Made by a program: the position numbers and the translations under genes. 8,600 nt of DNA, from positions 1-8,600 of the forward strand of contig JAQGJY010000252.1 in NCBI GenBank assembly GCA_028290325.1, read 5' to 3'. Below, one piece after another: positions 1 to 6,147 of the stretch. The DNA is from Tardiphaga sp. (GTDB lineage Bacteria > Pseudomonadota > Alphaproteobacteria > Rhizobiales > Xanthobacteraceae). Position 1 is the first letter of the stretch. Each line of letters begins with the position of its first letter. The notes under the pieces were generated by a model. The model saw only the letters and a list, made by a program, of their open reading frames with translations, was not told the DNA's origin and searched no databases.

Positions 1-942
1 GCGTTGGCAACCAGTGCTTCGACCATCGACGCGGCCACGTCAGGCAAGGCCGTTACGACGCCGGCGGCAACGCCGGACGCGAAGACATCCGCCGAGACGA
101 CGGCCGTCGCCGCCGATCCCGCGATCGCGGCCGCCGTCAATGCACCAGCAAAGCCGACCAAATTCGCAACCGCGTCGACCGGGGCCGAATCCACGGACGT
201 CGCCAAGGGCGATGCGAAAGTCGTCGATGCGGTATCGGGCGGCCCGATAGCGCCGGCTTCCCAGCCGGGCGCTACGTCGGCTGCGCCGCACGCCGCGGCG
301 GCGGCTGGCGCCGCGCCTGCGAAGAGTGACGCCGCGGCTGGCGAAACCGTGGTCGCGCCTGCGGCGCACGAACGCCATGCCGCTTCAGTACAGGCCAACG
401 CGTCGGATGCGGCGGCACCGACGTTCACGCCGGTGCAACACGCCGCGCCCACGACAACGACGCCCGCCGCCGCTCCGCAATTCACCGTTGTCGCGTCGCA
501 GACCGCACCCGTGCCGCTGAACGCGCTGGCGATGCAGATCGCGGCTACCGCCGCCGGCGGCAAAACCAGCTTCGACATCCGCCTCGATCCGGCCGAACTC
601 GGCCGTATCGACGTCCGGCTCGATGTCGATCGCAACGGCAATGTCACGTCGCATCTGACGGTCGAGAAGCCGGAAACCTTGGCAATGCTCAGGCAGGACG
701 CGCCTCAATTGCAGCGCGCGCTCAATGATGCCGGCTTGCAGACCTCGGACAAGGGCCTTCAGTTCAGCCTCAGCGATCAATCGCTGACCGGACAGAACAA
801 TCAGAACGGCGCGCGGGATTCCGGCGGCCGACCCTCGCAGCGGCTGATCGTCGCCGAGGACGAACTTCCCCCCGTCGTGATGGCGGGACGCAGCTACGGC
901 CGACTGCTGTCATCCAGCAGCGGCGTCGATATCAAGGTTTAA
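1..942 (+). CDS. fliK: FliK, flagellar hook-length control protein (5'-truncated by window edge)
   Basis: This is the C-terminal part of FliK, the secreted molecular ruler that stops hook growth and switches the flagellar export apparatus from hook to filament substrates. The frame is open from base 1, so the true start lies outside the window; the TTG at 4 is probably internal. The first ~165 visible residues are Ala/Pro/Thr-rich and of low complexity, as expected of the disordered ruler region. From about residue 172 (counting from the TTG) comes the conserved Flg_hook domain, with the hallmark FDIRLDPAELGRIDVRL (190-206), the hydrophobic strands after it, and a core ending near 258. A polar tail of ~50 residues follows. 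The stop codon overlaps the AAGGAG (941-946) of flgD, so the two genes are co-transcribed and probably translationally coupled. The family call rests on the C-terminal motif; the N-terminal part is too divergent to use. Confidence 0.9.
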   Translation, partial: ALATSASTIDAATSGKAVTTPAATPDAKTSAETTAVAADPAIAAAVNAPAKPTKFATASTGAESTDVAKGDAKVVDAVSGGPIAPASQPGATSAAPHAAAAAGAAPAKSDAAAGETVVAPAAHERHAASVQANASDAAAPTFTPVQHAAPTTTTPAAAPQFTVVASQTAPVPLNALAMQIAATAAGGKTSFDIRLDPAELGRIDVRLDVDRNGNVTSHLTVEKPETLAMLRQDAPQLQRALNDAGLQTSDKGLQFSLSDQSLTGQNNQNGARDSGGRPSQRLIVAEDELPPVVMAGRSYGRLLSSSSGVDIKV

Positions 943-952
943 GGAGCACGCC

Positions 953-1633
953 ATGGCTACAGTCGCGAACGTTGCGCCCACCGTCGTTTCCGGGACCACC
1001 CCGCTGCCGGCAACCGGCGGCACCCCGGCGACGGGGGCAACGCTGGCGGGCAACTTCCAAACGTTTCTGACGCTGCTGACGACCCAGTTGCAGAATCAAA
1101 ACCCGCTCGACCCGCTCGACACCAATCAGTTCACGCAACAACTCGTGCAATTCGCGCAAGTCGAGCAACAGCTGAAGTCGAATGACCAGTTGGCCAGCCT
1201 GGTGTCATTGCAGAAGACCGCGCAATCAACCGAGGCGATCGGCTTCGTCGGCCGCACGGCCATCGTTGAAGGCGCGACCGCGACGTTGTCCAACAACTCC
1301 GCGACCTGGAATCTCGGCGTCAAGAAAGACTCCACCGTCGATGTGACGATCGCCAGCGCCAGCGGCCAGAATGTTTTCACCGGCAGCTACGCGGTGACGG
1401 CGGGCAGCAATCAGGCGTTTGTCTGGGACGGCAAGGGCACTGGCGGCACGCAATGGCCGGCCGGCCAATATACGATGACCGCGACGGCCAAGGATGCTTC
1501 CGGCAACACGGTCGGCGTCAGCACGCAGGTGCAAGGCGTCATCAGTTCAGTCGATCTGACGCAAACGCCGCCTTTGCTGTCGATCGGCGGCAAGACCTAC
1601 ACGGTCAACGACATCAAGGGCATCGTCGGCTAA
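953..1633 (+). CDS. flgD: FlgD, flagellar hook cap / hook assembly scaffold
   Basis: FlgD forms the temporary cap at the rod tip on which hook subunits (FlgE) polymerise. It is exported by the flagellar type III system and is absent from the finished flagellum. The 226-residue product has the usual length. After a ~30-residue Thr/Ala/Gly-rich leader comes the conserved N-terminal FlgD block (about 34-80), including QNQNPLDPLDTNQF (47-60) and the following QLVQFAQVEQQLKSNDQL. Residues ~100-200 are the Tudor/Fn3-like beta region, with the typical FVWDGKGTGGTQWPAGQYT signature (156-174). The ATG at 953 is chosen because AAGGAG lies six bases upstream and the N-terminal block is intact. It is the second gene of the fliK-flgD pair. 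No intrinsic terminator is evident right after the stop codon. Confidence 0.95.
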   Translation: MATVANVAPTVVSGTTPLPATGGTPATGATLAGNFQTFLTLLTTQLQNQNPLDPLDTNQFTQQLVQFAQVEQQLKSNDQLASLVSLQKTAQSTEAIGFVGRTAIVEGATATLSNNSATWNLGVKKDSTVDVTIASASGQNVFTGSYAVTAGSNQAFVWDGKGTGGTQWPAGQYTMTATAKDASGNTVGVSTQVQGVISSVDLTQTPPLLSIGGKTYTVNDIKGIVG

Positions 1634-1679
1634 CGCCGTTTCTCAGGCAAGCGCACGGAAGCACCCGGCGGCGGCGCCG

Positions 1680-1724
1680 CAGCCGGACGACGCGGTTCGC
1701 CCTATCGCCCGATGCGTCCGGCTG
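1680..1724. repeat. Inverted repeat downstream of flgD
   Basis: CAGCCGGACG (1680-1689) is perfectly complementary to CGTCCGGCTG (1715-1724), with a 25-base loop. The stem is GC-rich and lies about 50 bases past the flgD stop codon, but no T-run follows it, so it is not a classical intrinsic terminator. It could protect the fliK-flgD transcript 3' end or help Rho-type termination; both are inference. Confidence 0.5.
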
Positions 1725-1837
1725 GACGTCTGACAAGACATCGCCACCGCATCGCGACGCCTGTTTCGCCCGCGACCAGGCCCGCGTTCCCGTCCCGATA
1801 AAAGCGATTTCAAGGAGAATCGTATTGCGCGGTTGCG

Positions 1838-1855
1838 CTTAGGCAAATTTTAAGC
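1838..1855 (+). promoter_or_regulatory. Candidate promoter/activator motif upstream of sciP
   Basis: The 14-mer CTTAGGCAAATTTT (1838-1851) matches CCTAGGCAAATTCT (2350-2363) before fliF at 12 of 14 positions, with the decamer TAGGCAAATT identical. Here the motif also shows GG (1842-1843) and GC (1854-1855) ten bases apart, the skeleton of a sigma-54 -24/-12 element, although the -12 side (AAGC) fits the TTGC consensus poorly. GCTTA (1837-1841) and TAAGC (1851-1855) additionally form a 5-bp dyad. It ends about 60 bases before the sciP ATG. The function is inferred only. Confidence 0.35.
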
Positions 1856-1913
1856 CGGGGCGCGTAAGGTCATTTCCAGTAAGTACAGTGGTTGTTGAGT
1901 TTGTGAGTACGCC

Positions 1914-2189
1914 ATGACAGAACCCCATCGCCCGAGGGTAAAATACGTCATCGGGCCTGACGGCAGTCCGTTGACGATCGCAGATCTTCCCGCGCCCGGC
2001 ACCAAACGCTGGGTGATCCGCCGCAAGGCTGAGGTCGTCGCCGCTGTTCGCGGTGGGCTTCTGTCGCTGGAGGAAGCGTGCAGCCGCTATACGTTGACGG
2101 TGGACGAATTCCTCTCGTGGCAGTTCTCGATCGACCAGCATGGCCTCGCGGGGCTTCGCACCACGCGCATCCAGCAATATCGCCAGTAA
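1914..2189 (+). CDS. sciP: SciP, small CtrA-inhibitory protein (DUF1153)
   Basis: This 91-residue protein belongs to the DUF1153/SciP family. In Caulobacter, SciP binds the master regulator CtrA and represses CtrA-activated genes late in the cell cycle; the role here is inferred from family membership. Features seen are VKYVIGPDGSPLTIADLP (9-26), the RW at 32-33, and a helix-turn-helix-like block from about 36 to 75 with RRKAEVVAAVRGGLLSLEEA and then CSRYTLTVDEFLSWQ. The C-terminal end is GLAGLRTTRIQQYRQ. The ATG at 1914 gives the expected family length, although its ribosome binding site is weak. The gene sits alone between flgD and the fliF operon, and a CtrA box lies 35 bp past its stop codon. 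In Caulobacter, sciP is likewise close upstream of fliF. Confidence 0.9.
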   Translation: MTEPHRPRVKYVIGPDGSPLTIADLPAPGTKRWVIRRKAEVVAAVRGGLLSLEEACSRYTLTVDEFLSWQFSIDQHGLAGLRTTRIQQYRQ

Positions 2190-2216
2190 ACAACGGCGGC
2201 CCCGTTGCTTTAGGCC

Positions 2217-2240
2217 CGGCGCGTTAACGCGCCGTTAATT
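2217..2240 (+). terminator. GC-rich hairpin after sciP (possible terminator, overlaps CtrA box)
   Basis: CGGCGCG (2217-2223), TTAA loop (2224-2227) and CGCGCCG (2228-2234) form a perfect 18-bp palindrome, followed by TTAATT (2235-2240). As RNA this would be a 7-bp all-GC stem with a 4-base loop, about 28 bases past the sciP stop codon. The U-rich tail is short and interrupted, so termination strength is uncertain. The loop is also the left half of the CtrA box, so the DNA may serve both purposes. Confidence 0.45.
2224..2238 (+). promoter_or_regulatory. CtrA binding site, TTAA-N7-TTAA
   Basis: TTAA (2224-2227), seven bases, then TTAA (2235-2238) is an exact match to the established CtrA full-site consensus. 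A third TTAA follows at 2245-2248 with a 6-base spacer. The cluster is about 180 bp upstream of the fliF start, so it may control an upstream fliF promoter. The motif is seen directly; occupancy by CtrA is inferred from the consensus and from the known CtrA control of fliF-type operons in Caulobacter. Confidence 0.65.
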
Positions 2241-2256
2241 CTGATTAATCCGAATT

Positions 2257-2299
2257 CACGACAACCGGCTGTCCCAGGGGATCGCCGGTTTTTGTCGTG
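2257..2299 (+). terminator. Hairpin with T-run in the sciP-fliF intergenic region
   Basis: AACCGGC (2263-2269) pairs with GCCGGTT (2284-2290), and the right arm runs into a five-T tract (2289-2293). The pairing resumes beyond a TTT bulge: CACGAC (2257-2262) with GTCGTG (2294-2299). The 14-base loop and five Ts fit a rho-independent terminator for sciP read-through. If transcription starts at the CtrA box upstream, the same element could act as a leader attenuator of fliF. Confidence 0.6.
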
Positions 2300-2317
2300 C
2301 TTGATAATTCTTTCCAC

Positions 2318-2335
2318 CGTTAACCAAAATTAACG
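2318..2335 (+). promoter_or_regulatory. Second CtrA-like dyad, CGTTAA-N6-TTAACG
   Basis: CGTTAA (2318-2323) and TTAACG (2330-2335) form a perfect 6-bp inverted repeat. The TTAA halves are separated by six bases rather than the canonical seven. The left half reads TTAACCA, close to the best-conserved CtrA half site. The right half is 16 bases from TAGGCA (2352-2357), the spacing expected between a -35-position activator box and a -10 element, so this is a good candidate for the proximal fliF promoter. CtrA binding at N6 spacing is uncertain. Confidence 0.45.
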
Positions 2336-2349
2336 ATATCGAAACCATC

Positions 2350-2366
2350 CCTAGGCAAATTCTGCC
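2350..2366 (+). promoter_or_regulatory. Shared motif upstream of fliF (candidate -10 or activator site)
   Basis: CCTAGGCAAATTCT (2350-2363) is nearly identical to the motif upstream of sciP at 1838-1851. GGCA (2354-2357) and TGCC (2363-2366) also form a small dyad with a 5-base spacer. It ends about 50 bases before the fliF start. It could be the -10 region of a CtrA-dependent promoter, or a binding site for a flagellar regulator such as FlbD. The sequence match is seen; the role is inferred. Confidence 0.35.
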
Positions 2367-2383
2367 CAGTCGGCGTCACCCGC

Positions 2384-2398
2384 ATTCGGGAGCCGAAT
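2384..2398 (+). repeat. Small hairpin in the fliF leader
   Basis: ATTCGG (2384-2389) and CCGAAT (2393-2398) form a perfect 6-bp stem with a 3-base loop, 17 bases before the TTG start of fliF. Together with the non-ATG start and the modest GGGG ribosome binding site (2404-2407), it could limit fliF translation. The right arm overlaps a GANTC sequence (GAATC, 2395-2399). Confidence 0.4.
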
Positions 2399-2415
2399 CT
2401 GACGGGGCTGGTGCG

Positions 2416-4053
2416 TTGCAGGGTCTGGCAAGTTTCCTCAAGGGATTGGGCGCATCGCGCGTGATGGCGATGGTCGCCGTCACCGCGACGCTGATCGGCT
2501 TCTTTGGTTTCGTCATCATGCGCGCCACCGCACCGCAGATGACGACGTTGTTTACCGATCTCTCCAGCGAGGACTCCTCCGGGATCATCAAGGATCTCGA
2601 GCGTCAGGCGATTCCCTTCGAGCTGCGCAACGAAGGCGCCGTCATCATGGTGCCGAAAGACAAGGTCACGCGGCTTCGCATGAAGCTCGCGGAATCCGGC
2701 CTGCCGAAGGGCGGCGGCGTCGGCTACGAGATCTTCGACAAATCCGACGCGCTCGGCACCACCAGCTTCGTCCAGAACATCAACCACCTGCGCGCGCTGG
2801 AAGGCGAACTGGCCCGCACCATTCGCGCCATCGATCGCATTCAGGCCGCCCGTGTCCATCTGGTGCTGCCGGAACGGCCGCTGTTCTCGCGCGAAACGCC
2901 GGAGCCGTCGGCCTCGATCGTGGTCCGCGTTCGCGGCACCCTCGACCCGCAGCAGGTCCGCGCCATCCGCCACGTCGTCGCCTCCGCCGTCAATGGCCTC
3001 AAGCCGCAGCGCGTCTCGATCGTCGATGAAGCCGGCCAGTTGCTCGCGGACGGCGCCGGTGAGAATTCGGCCGAAGGCGGCAATGGCGACGAGCGCCGCG
3101 CCGCTTTCGAGAAGCGAATGCGCAATCAGGTCGAGGCCATCGTTTCCTCCGTGGTCGGTGTCGGCCGCGCCCGCGTCCAGCTCTCCGCCGATTTCGACTA
3201 CAATAAAGTGACCCAAACTTCCGATCGCTACGATCCGGAAGGCCGCGTGCTGCGGTCCAGCCAGAGCCGTGAGGAATCCTCCGCCACCGCCGACAGCAAG
3301 GACGGCCAGGTCACGGTCGCCAACGAACTGCCGGGCGCGGCCGGCGGTGCCGGCGCGACGGCGCGCGACCAGAGCAAGAAGAGCGAGGAGACCAACAACT
3401 ACGAAATCTCCCGCACCACCAAGACGGAAGTCACCGAGGCCGGCCGCGTCAACCGGATCTCGGTGGCGGTGTTGGTCGATGGCATCTACGCCAAGAATGA
3501 AAAAGGCGAAACGATCTATCAGGAGCGCACCAAAGACCAGATCGACCGCATCGCGGCGCTGGTTCGCTCGGCGATCGGCTTCGATCAGAAGCGCGGCGAT
3601 CAGGTCGAGGTCGTCAATCTGAAATTCGCCGAAGCCCCGACCGTGGTGCCGTTGCCCGAGCATCAGGCCGGCTTGTTCGGCATGCTTCAATTCAACAAGG
3701 ACGACATCATGTACGGCATCGAATTGGGCGTGATGCTGCTGCTCGGCCTCGTCGTGCTGTTCATGGTGATCCGGCCGCTGATGAAGCGGGTCCTCGCGTC
3801 CGAGCAGCCGCTGGTGGCGCTCGGCCATGCCGGCGCCGTACCGGCGTTGACCGACGCCGCCGGGACCGCAATCACCGCGCCCGGCCAGACCCTCGTCCCG
3901 TCCGGCCATGGTCATGGTCAGATGATCAACGTCGCGCAGGTGCAAGGCCAGCTCAACGCTCAGGCCGTGCACCGCGTCGGCGAACTTGCCGACGCCAACC
4001 CGACCGAAACCGCTTCGATTATTCGTCAATGGCTCTCCGAGCCCGTGAGCTGA
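2416..4053 (+). CDS. fliF: FliF, flagellar MS-ring protein
   Basis: FliF is the inner-membrane protein that multimerises into the MS ring, the base on which the rotor and export gate assemble. The 545-residue product has normal length. It shows a first transmembrane helix at about 17-36, the secretin-like/YscJ ring-building region from about 40 to 210 with NINHLRALEGELARTI (121-136) and RVHLVLPERPLFSRE (146-160), then the FliF C-terminal periplasmic domain to about 405. A second transmembrane helix lies at about 433-454. The cytoplasmic tail ends in the FliG-binding segment, with GELADANPTETASIIRQWL near 522-540. The start is TTG at 2416: it gives the family's usual MQGL... beginning and no ATG or GTG upstream in frame fits better. 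The ribosome binding site is modest (GGGG, 2404-2407). It is the first gene of the fliF-flbD operon, and fliG starts two bases after its stop codon. CtrA boxes upstream suggest cell-cycle control. Confidence 0.95.
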   Translation: MQGLASFLKGLGASRVMAMVAVTATLIGFFGFVIMRATAPQMTTLFTDLSSEDSSGIIKDLERQAIPFELRNEGAVIMVPKDKVTRLRMKLAESGLPKGGGVGYEIFDKSDALGTTSFVQNINHLRALEGELARTIRAIDRIQAARVHLVLPERPLFSRETPEPSASIVVRVRGTLDPQQVRAIRHVVASAVNGLKPQRVSIVDEAGQLLADGAGENSAEGGNGDERRAAFEKRMRNQVEAIVSSVVGVGRARVQLSADFDYNKVTQTSDRYDPEGRVLRSSQSREESSATADSKDGQVTVANELPGAAGGAGATARDQSKKSEETNNYEISRTTKTEVTEAGRVNRISVAVLVDGIYAKNEKGETIYQERTKDQIDRIAALVRSAIGFDQKRGDQVEVVNLKFAEAPTVVPLPEHQAGLFGMLQFNKDDIMYGIELGVMLLLGLVVLFMVIRPLMKRVLASEQPLVALGHAGAVPALTDAAGTAITAPGQTLVPSGHGHGQMINVAQVQGQLNAQAVHRVGELADANPTETASIIRQWLSEPVS

Positions 4054-4054
4054 C

Positions 4055-5137
4055 ATGACCGTTCCCCAGACAACATCCCAGCAAGATGCCGCCGCCGCGA
4101 TCGCGGAGCTTGCGACCCGTCAAGGCAACCGGCCCAAAGGCAAGCCGATGAGCGGACCGAAGCGCGCCGCCGTGCTGATGCTCGCGCTCGGCGAACAATA
4201 TGGCGGCAAGGTCTGGGCGCTGCTCGAAGAAGACGAAGTCCGTGAGCTGTCGCAATCGATGGCCACCCTCGGGACCGTGGAGGCCGACGTCGTCGAAGAT
4301 CTGCTGCTCGAATTCGTGTCGCGGATGTCGGCATCCGGCGCGCTGATGGGCAATTTCGACGCCACGCTGCGGCTGTTGCAGCAATATCTGCCGGCCGACC
4401 GCGTCAACGGGATCATGGACGAAATTCGCGGCCCGACCGGCCGCAACATGTGGGAAAAGCTGTCCAACGTGCAGGAAGAGGTTCTCGCGAACTATCTGAA
4501 GAACGAATATCCGCAGACCACCGCGGTCGTGCTGTCGAAGCTGAAGCCGGAACACGCCGCGCGCGTGCTGGCGATCCTGCCCGAGGATATGGCGCTCGAC
4601 GTCATCGGCCGCATGCTGAAGATGGAAGCGGTGCAGAAGGAAGTGATCGAGCGCGTCGAACAGACGCTTCGCACCGAATTCATGTCCAACCTGTCGCAGA
4701 CCCGCCGCCGCGACGCGCATGAGGTCATGGCCGAAATCTTCAATAACTTCGATCGGCAGACCGAGACCCGCTTCATCACCTCGCTCGAAGAAGAGGACCG
4801 CGAGGCGGCCGAGCGCATCAAATCGCTGATGTTCACCTTCGACGACCTCATCAAGCTCGATGCCGGCTCGATCCAGACGCTGATGCGAAGCGTCGACAAG
4901 GACAAATTGGGGATCGCGCTGAAGAGCGCGAACGAAGAGGTTCGCGCCTTCTTCCTCGGCAACATGTCGACGCGCGCCGCCAAGATGCTGACCGACGACA
5001 TGGCGGCGATGGGCCCGGTGCGGCTGCGCGACGTCGACGAAGCGCAGGCGCAGATGGTCAATCTCGCCAAGGATCTCGCCGCCAAGGGTGAGATCATGCT
5101 GTCGAAGAACAAAGCCGACGACGAGCTGGTGTACTGA
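4055..5137 (+). CDS. fliG: FliG, flagellar motor switch protein
   Basis: FliG is the rotor protein on the cytoplasmic face of the MS ring. Its C-terminal domain meets the stator (MotA) to make torque, and its middle domain contacts FliM. The 360-residue product has a ~30-residue polar N-terminal extension, then the FliF-binding N domain from MSGPKRAAVLMLALGEQ (32-48). The middle domain holds EYPQTTAVVLSKLKPEHAA (151-169), with EYPQ replacing the common EHPQ. The C-terminal torque domain includes LMFTFDDLIKLD (258-269) and the charged helix LKSANEEVRAFFLGNMSTRAA (289-309), where K290, E294, E295 and R297 sit in the region of the known charged stator-contact residues. The ATG at 4055 is two bases from the fliF stop. 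M32 (4148) is an alternative start, but long extensions are normal in related FliG proteins as I recall them. The stop overlaps the next start (TGATG), indicating translational coupling with fliH. Confidence 0.96.
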   Translation: MTVPQTTSQQDAAAAIAELATRQGNRPKGKPMSGPKRAAVLMLALGEQYGGKVWALLEEDEVRELSQSMATLGTVEADVVEDLLLEFVSRMSASGALMGNFDATLRLLQQYLPADRVNGIMDEIRGPTGRNMWEKLSNVQEEVLANYLKNEYPQTTAVVLSKLKPEHAARVLAILPEDMALDVIGRMLKMEAVQKEVIERVEQTLRTEFMSNLSQTRRRDAHEVMAEIFNNFDRQTETRFITSLEEEDREAAERIKSLMFTFDDLIKLDAGSIQTLMRSVDKDKLGIALKSANEEVRAFFLGNMSTRAAKMLTDDMAAMGPVRLRDVDEAQAQMVNLAKDLAAKGEIMLSKNKADDELVY

Positions 5138-5757
5138 TGGGGGCGCCCGCCAAATTCCTGTTCGATCTTGATTTTTCCGCGCCGGACAGCGCGCGCGAGC
5201 GCGCGCCGACCGCGACCGAAACCGCCGCCCAGATCGCCGCCGCCGAAGCGCACGGCTATCGCATCGGTTTCGAGGCCGCGCAGCGCGAGGCCATGGTCGC
5301 CAATGATCGCCATACCGCCCAGGCGCTCGGCGATATCGGCGACGCGATCAATCTGATCGCCGCCCGCTTCGCCGGCGTCGAAACCCGTATGGAGACCGAG
5401 GCCGTCGAGGTCGCCGTCGCCGTCGCGCGCAAACTGACCGGCGCGTTGCTCGACGGTGAACCGCTCGCCGCCGTCACGGCACTGGTCAGCGATTGCTTCC
5501 GCCATCTCGTCGCGACGCCACATCTGGTCGTCCGCCTCAACGACGCGCTGTATGACGTCGGCCGCGTCGAAATCGAGAAACTCGCCAAGCAGAGCGGCTT
5601 TCAGGGTCGTCTCGTGATTCTCGCCGAGCCCGACATCTGCGGCGGCGACTGCAAGATCGAATGGGCCGATGGCGGGGTCGTGCTCGATCGCGCCGCGACC
5701 GAAGCCAAAATCGACGAACTCGTCGGGCGCTATATGGCGTCCCGCAATCCGGCCTGA
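5137..5757 (+). CDS. fliH: FliH-type flagellar assembly protein (FlbE)
   Basis: FliH binds and restrains the flagellar export ATPase FliI and docks it at the export gate and C ring. In Caulobacter the gene at this place is called flbE. The 206-residue product is acidic and helical. Its N-terminal half has G-x3-G spacing (HGYRIGFEAAQRE, 39-51) recalling the shortened Gly-repeat helix of FliH. The C-terminal half carries the FliH/YscL-like domain: EVAVAVARKLTGALL (91-105), HLVVRLNDALYD (129-140), and GDCKIEWADGGVVLDRA (170-186), the best conserved part of the family. The start ATG shares its A with the fliG stop. Divergence is high in this family, so position between fliG and fliN adds weight to the call. 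FliI itself is not in the window. Confidence 0.85.
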   Translation: MGAPAKFLFDLDFSAPDSARERAPTATETAAQIAAAEAHGYRIGFEAAQREAMVANDRHTAQALGDIGDAINLIAARFAGVETRMETEAVEVAVAVARKLTGALLDGEPLAAVTALVSDCFRHLVATPHLVVRLNDALYDVGRVEIEKLAKQSGFQGRLVILAEPDICGGDCKIEWADGGVVLDRAATEAKIDELVGRYMASRNPA

Positions 5758-5767
5758 GGATATCATC

Positions 5768-6115
5768 ATGAGCATAGACACCCACATGCCGTTGCCCGAT
5801 CTGAACGGCCTGCCGACCGGGCTGCCGGACGATTTCGGCCAGGACACGACCGAGGCGGTGTCACGCATCGCGGCCGATCTCGAAGCGGTGTTCGACGTGC
5901 CGGTGCAGATCTCGGCCGTGCTCGGCCGCTCCAAGATGGATGTCGGCGAATTGCTGAAGCTCGGACCGGGCAGCGTGCTCGAGCTCGACCGCCGCGTTGG
6001 CGAAGCGATCGACATCTACGTCAACAACCGTCTGGTCGCGCGCGGCGAGGTCGTCCTCGTCGAGGACAAGCTCGGCGTCACCATGACCGAAATCATCAAA
6101 GCCGAGCGCGATTAA
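5768..6115 (+). CDS. fliN: FliN, flagellar motor switch / C-ring protein
   Basis: FliN builds the lower C ring with FliM and takes part in direction switching and in docking the FliH-FliI export complex. The predicted protein is 115 residues, typical for the family. After a variable ~30-residue N-terminus, the SpoA domain spans about 35-112, with FDVPVQISAVLGRSKMDVGE, LLKLGPGSVLELDRRVGE, IDIYVNNRLVARGEVVLVED, and the final LGVTMTEII. The ATG at 5768 is chosen because GAGGA (5756-5760) lies seven bases before it. An in-frame upstream ATG at 5669 would overlap fliH by 89 bases and add residues unlike FliN. The gene follows fliH by ten bases, and FliG is encoded just upstream, so two of the three rotor switch proteins are here; FliM is not. 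Confidence 0.95.
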   Translation: MSIDTHMPLPDLNGLPTGLPDDFGQDTTEAVSRIAADLEAVFDVPVQISAVLGRSKMDVGELLKLGPGSVLELDRRVGEAIDIYVNNRLVARGEVVLVEDKLGVTMTEIIKAERD

Positions 6116-6147
6116 GCGCAGGCGATACCGGATAACAGGAGCAAGAC

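Larger units (their letters stand above)
1634..1913 (+). other. Intergenic region flgD-sciP, no convincing gene
   Basis: This 280-bp stretch contains no ORF with recognisable protein character on either strand. The frames that remain open are Arg-rich continuations of shadow frames. It does hold a 10-bp inverted repeat (1680-1689/1715-1724), an AAGGAG followed by only five codons (1812-1842), a motif shared with the fliF upstream region (1838-1851), and a short imperfect direct repeat, GTAAGTAC (1879-1886) and GTGAGTAC (1903-1910). The sciP promoter is expected in its right half. The ribosome binding site of sciP is weak: GTGAG at 1903-1907 is the best candidate. Confidence 0.6.

Noticed and set aside
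1453..1842. Plus-strand frame overlapping the end of flgD and running into the intergenic region
   Set aside because: It starts inside flgD in another frame and is Arg/His-rich without conserved features.
1812..1842. AAGGAG followed by TTG and a five-codon frame, a possible leader peptide before sciP
   Set aside because: It is too short to support, and no regulatory codon run or attenuator hairpin follows it.
2354..2366. Sigma-54 -24/-12 promoter upstream of fliF
   Set aside because: GG and GC are only eight bases apart (2356-2363), not the ten needed, so the motif fails the basic spacing test.
2320..4056. 578-codon open frame on the minus strand opposite fliF
   Set aside because: It mirrors fliF codon structure in high-GC DNA. 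The translation is rich in His, Asp, Arg and Gly without domain character, and fliF on the other strand is certain.
4148..5137. Shorter FliG starting at M32
   Set aside because: The start at 4055 couples tightly to the fliF stop, and N-terminal extensions are usual in related FliG proteins as I recall them.
4492..6015. 507-codon minus-strand frame opposite fliG, fliH and fliN
   Set aside because: It crosses three unmistakable genes, is Ser/Arg-rich at one end, and shows no recognisable motif.
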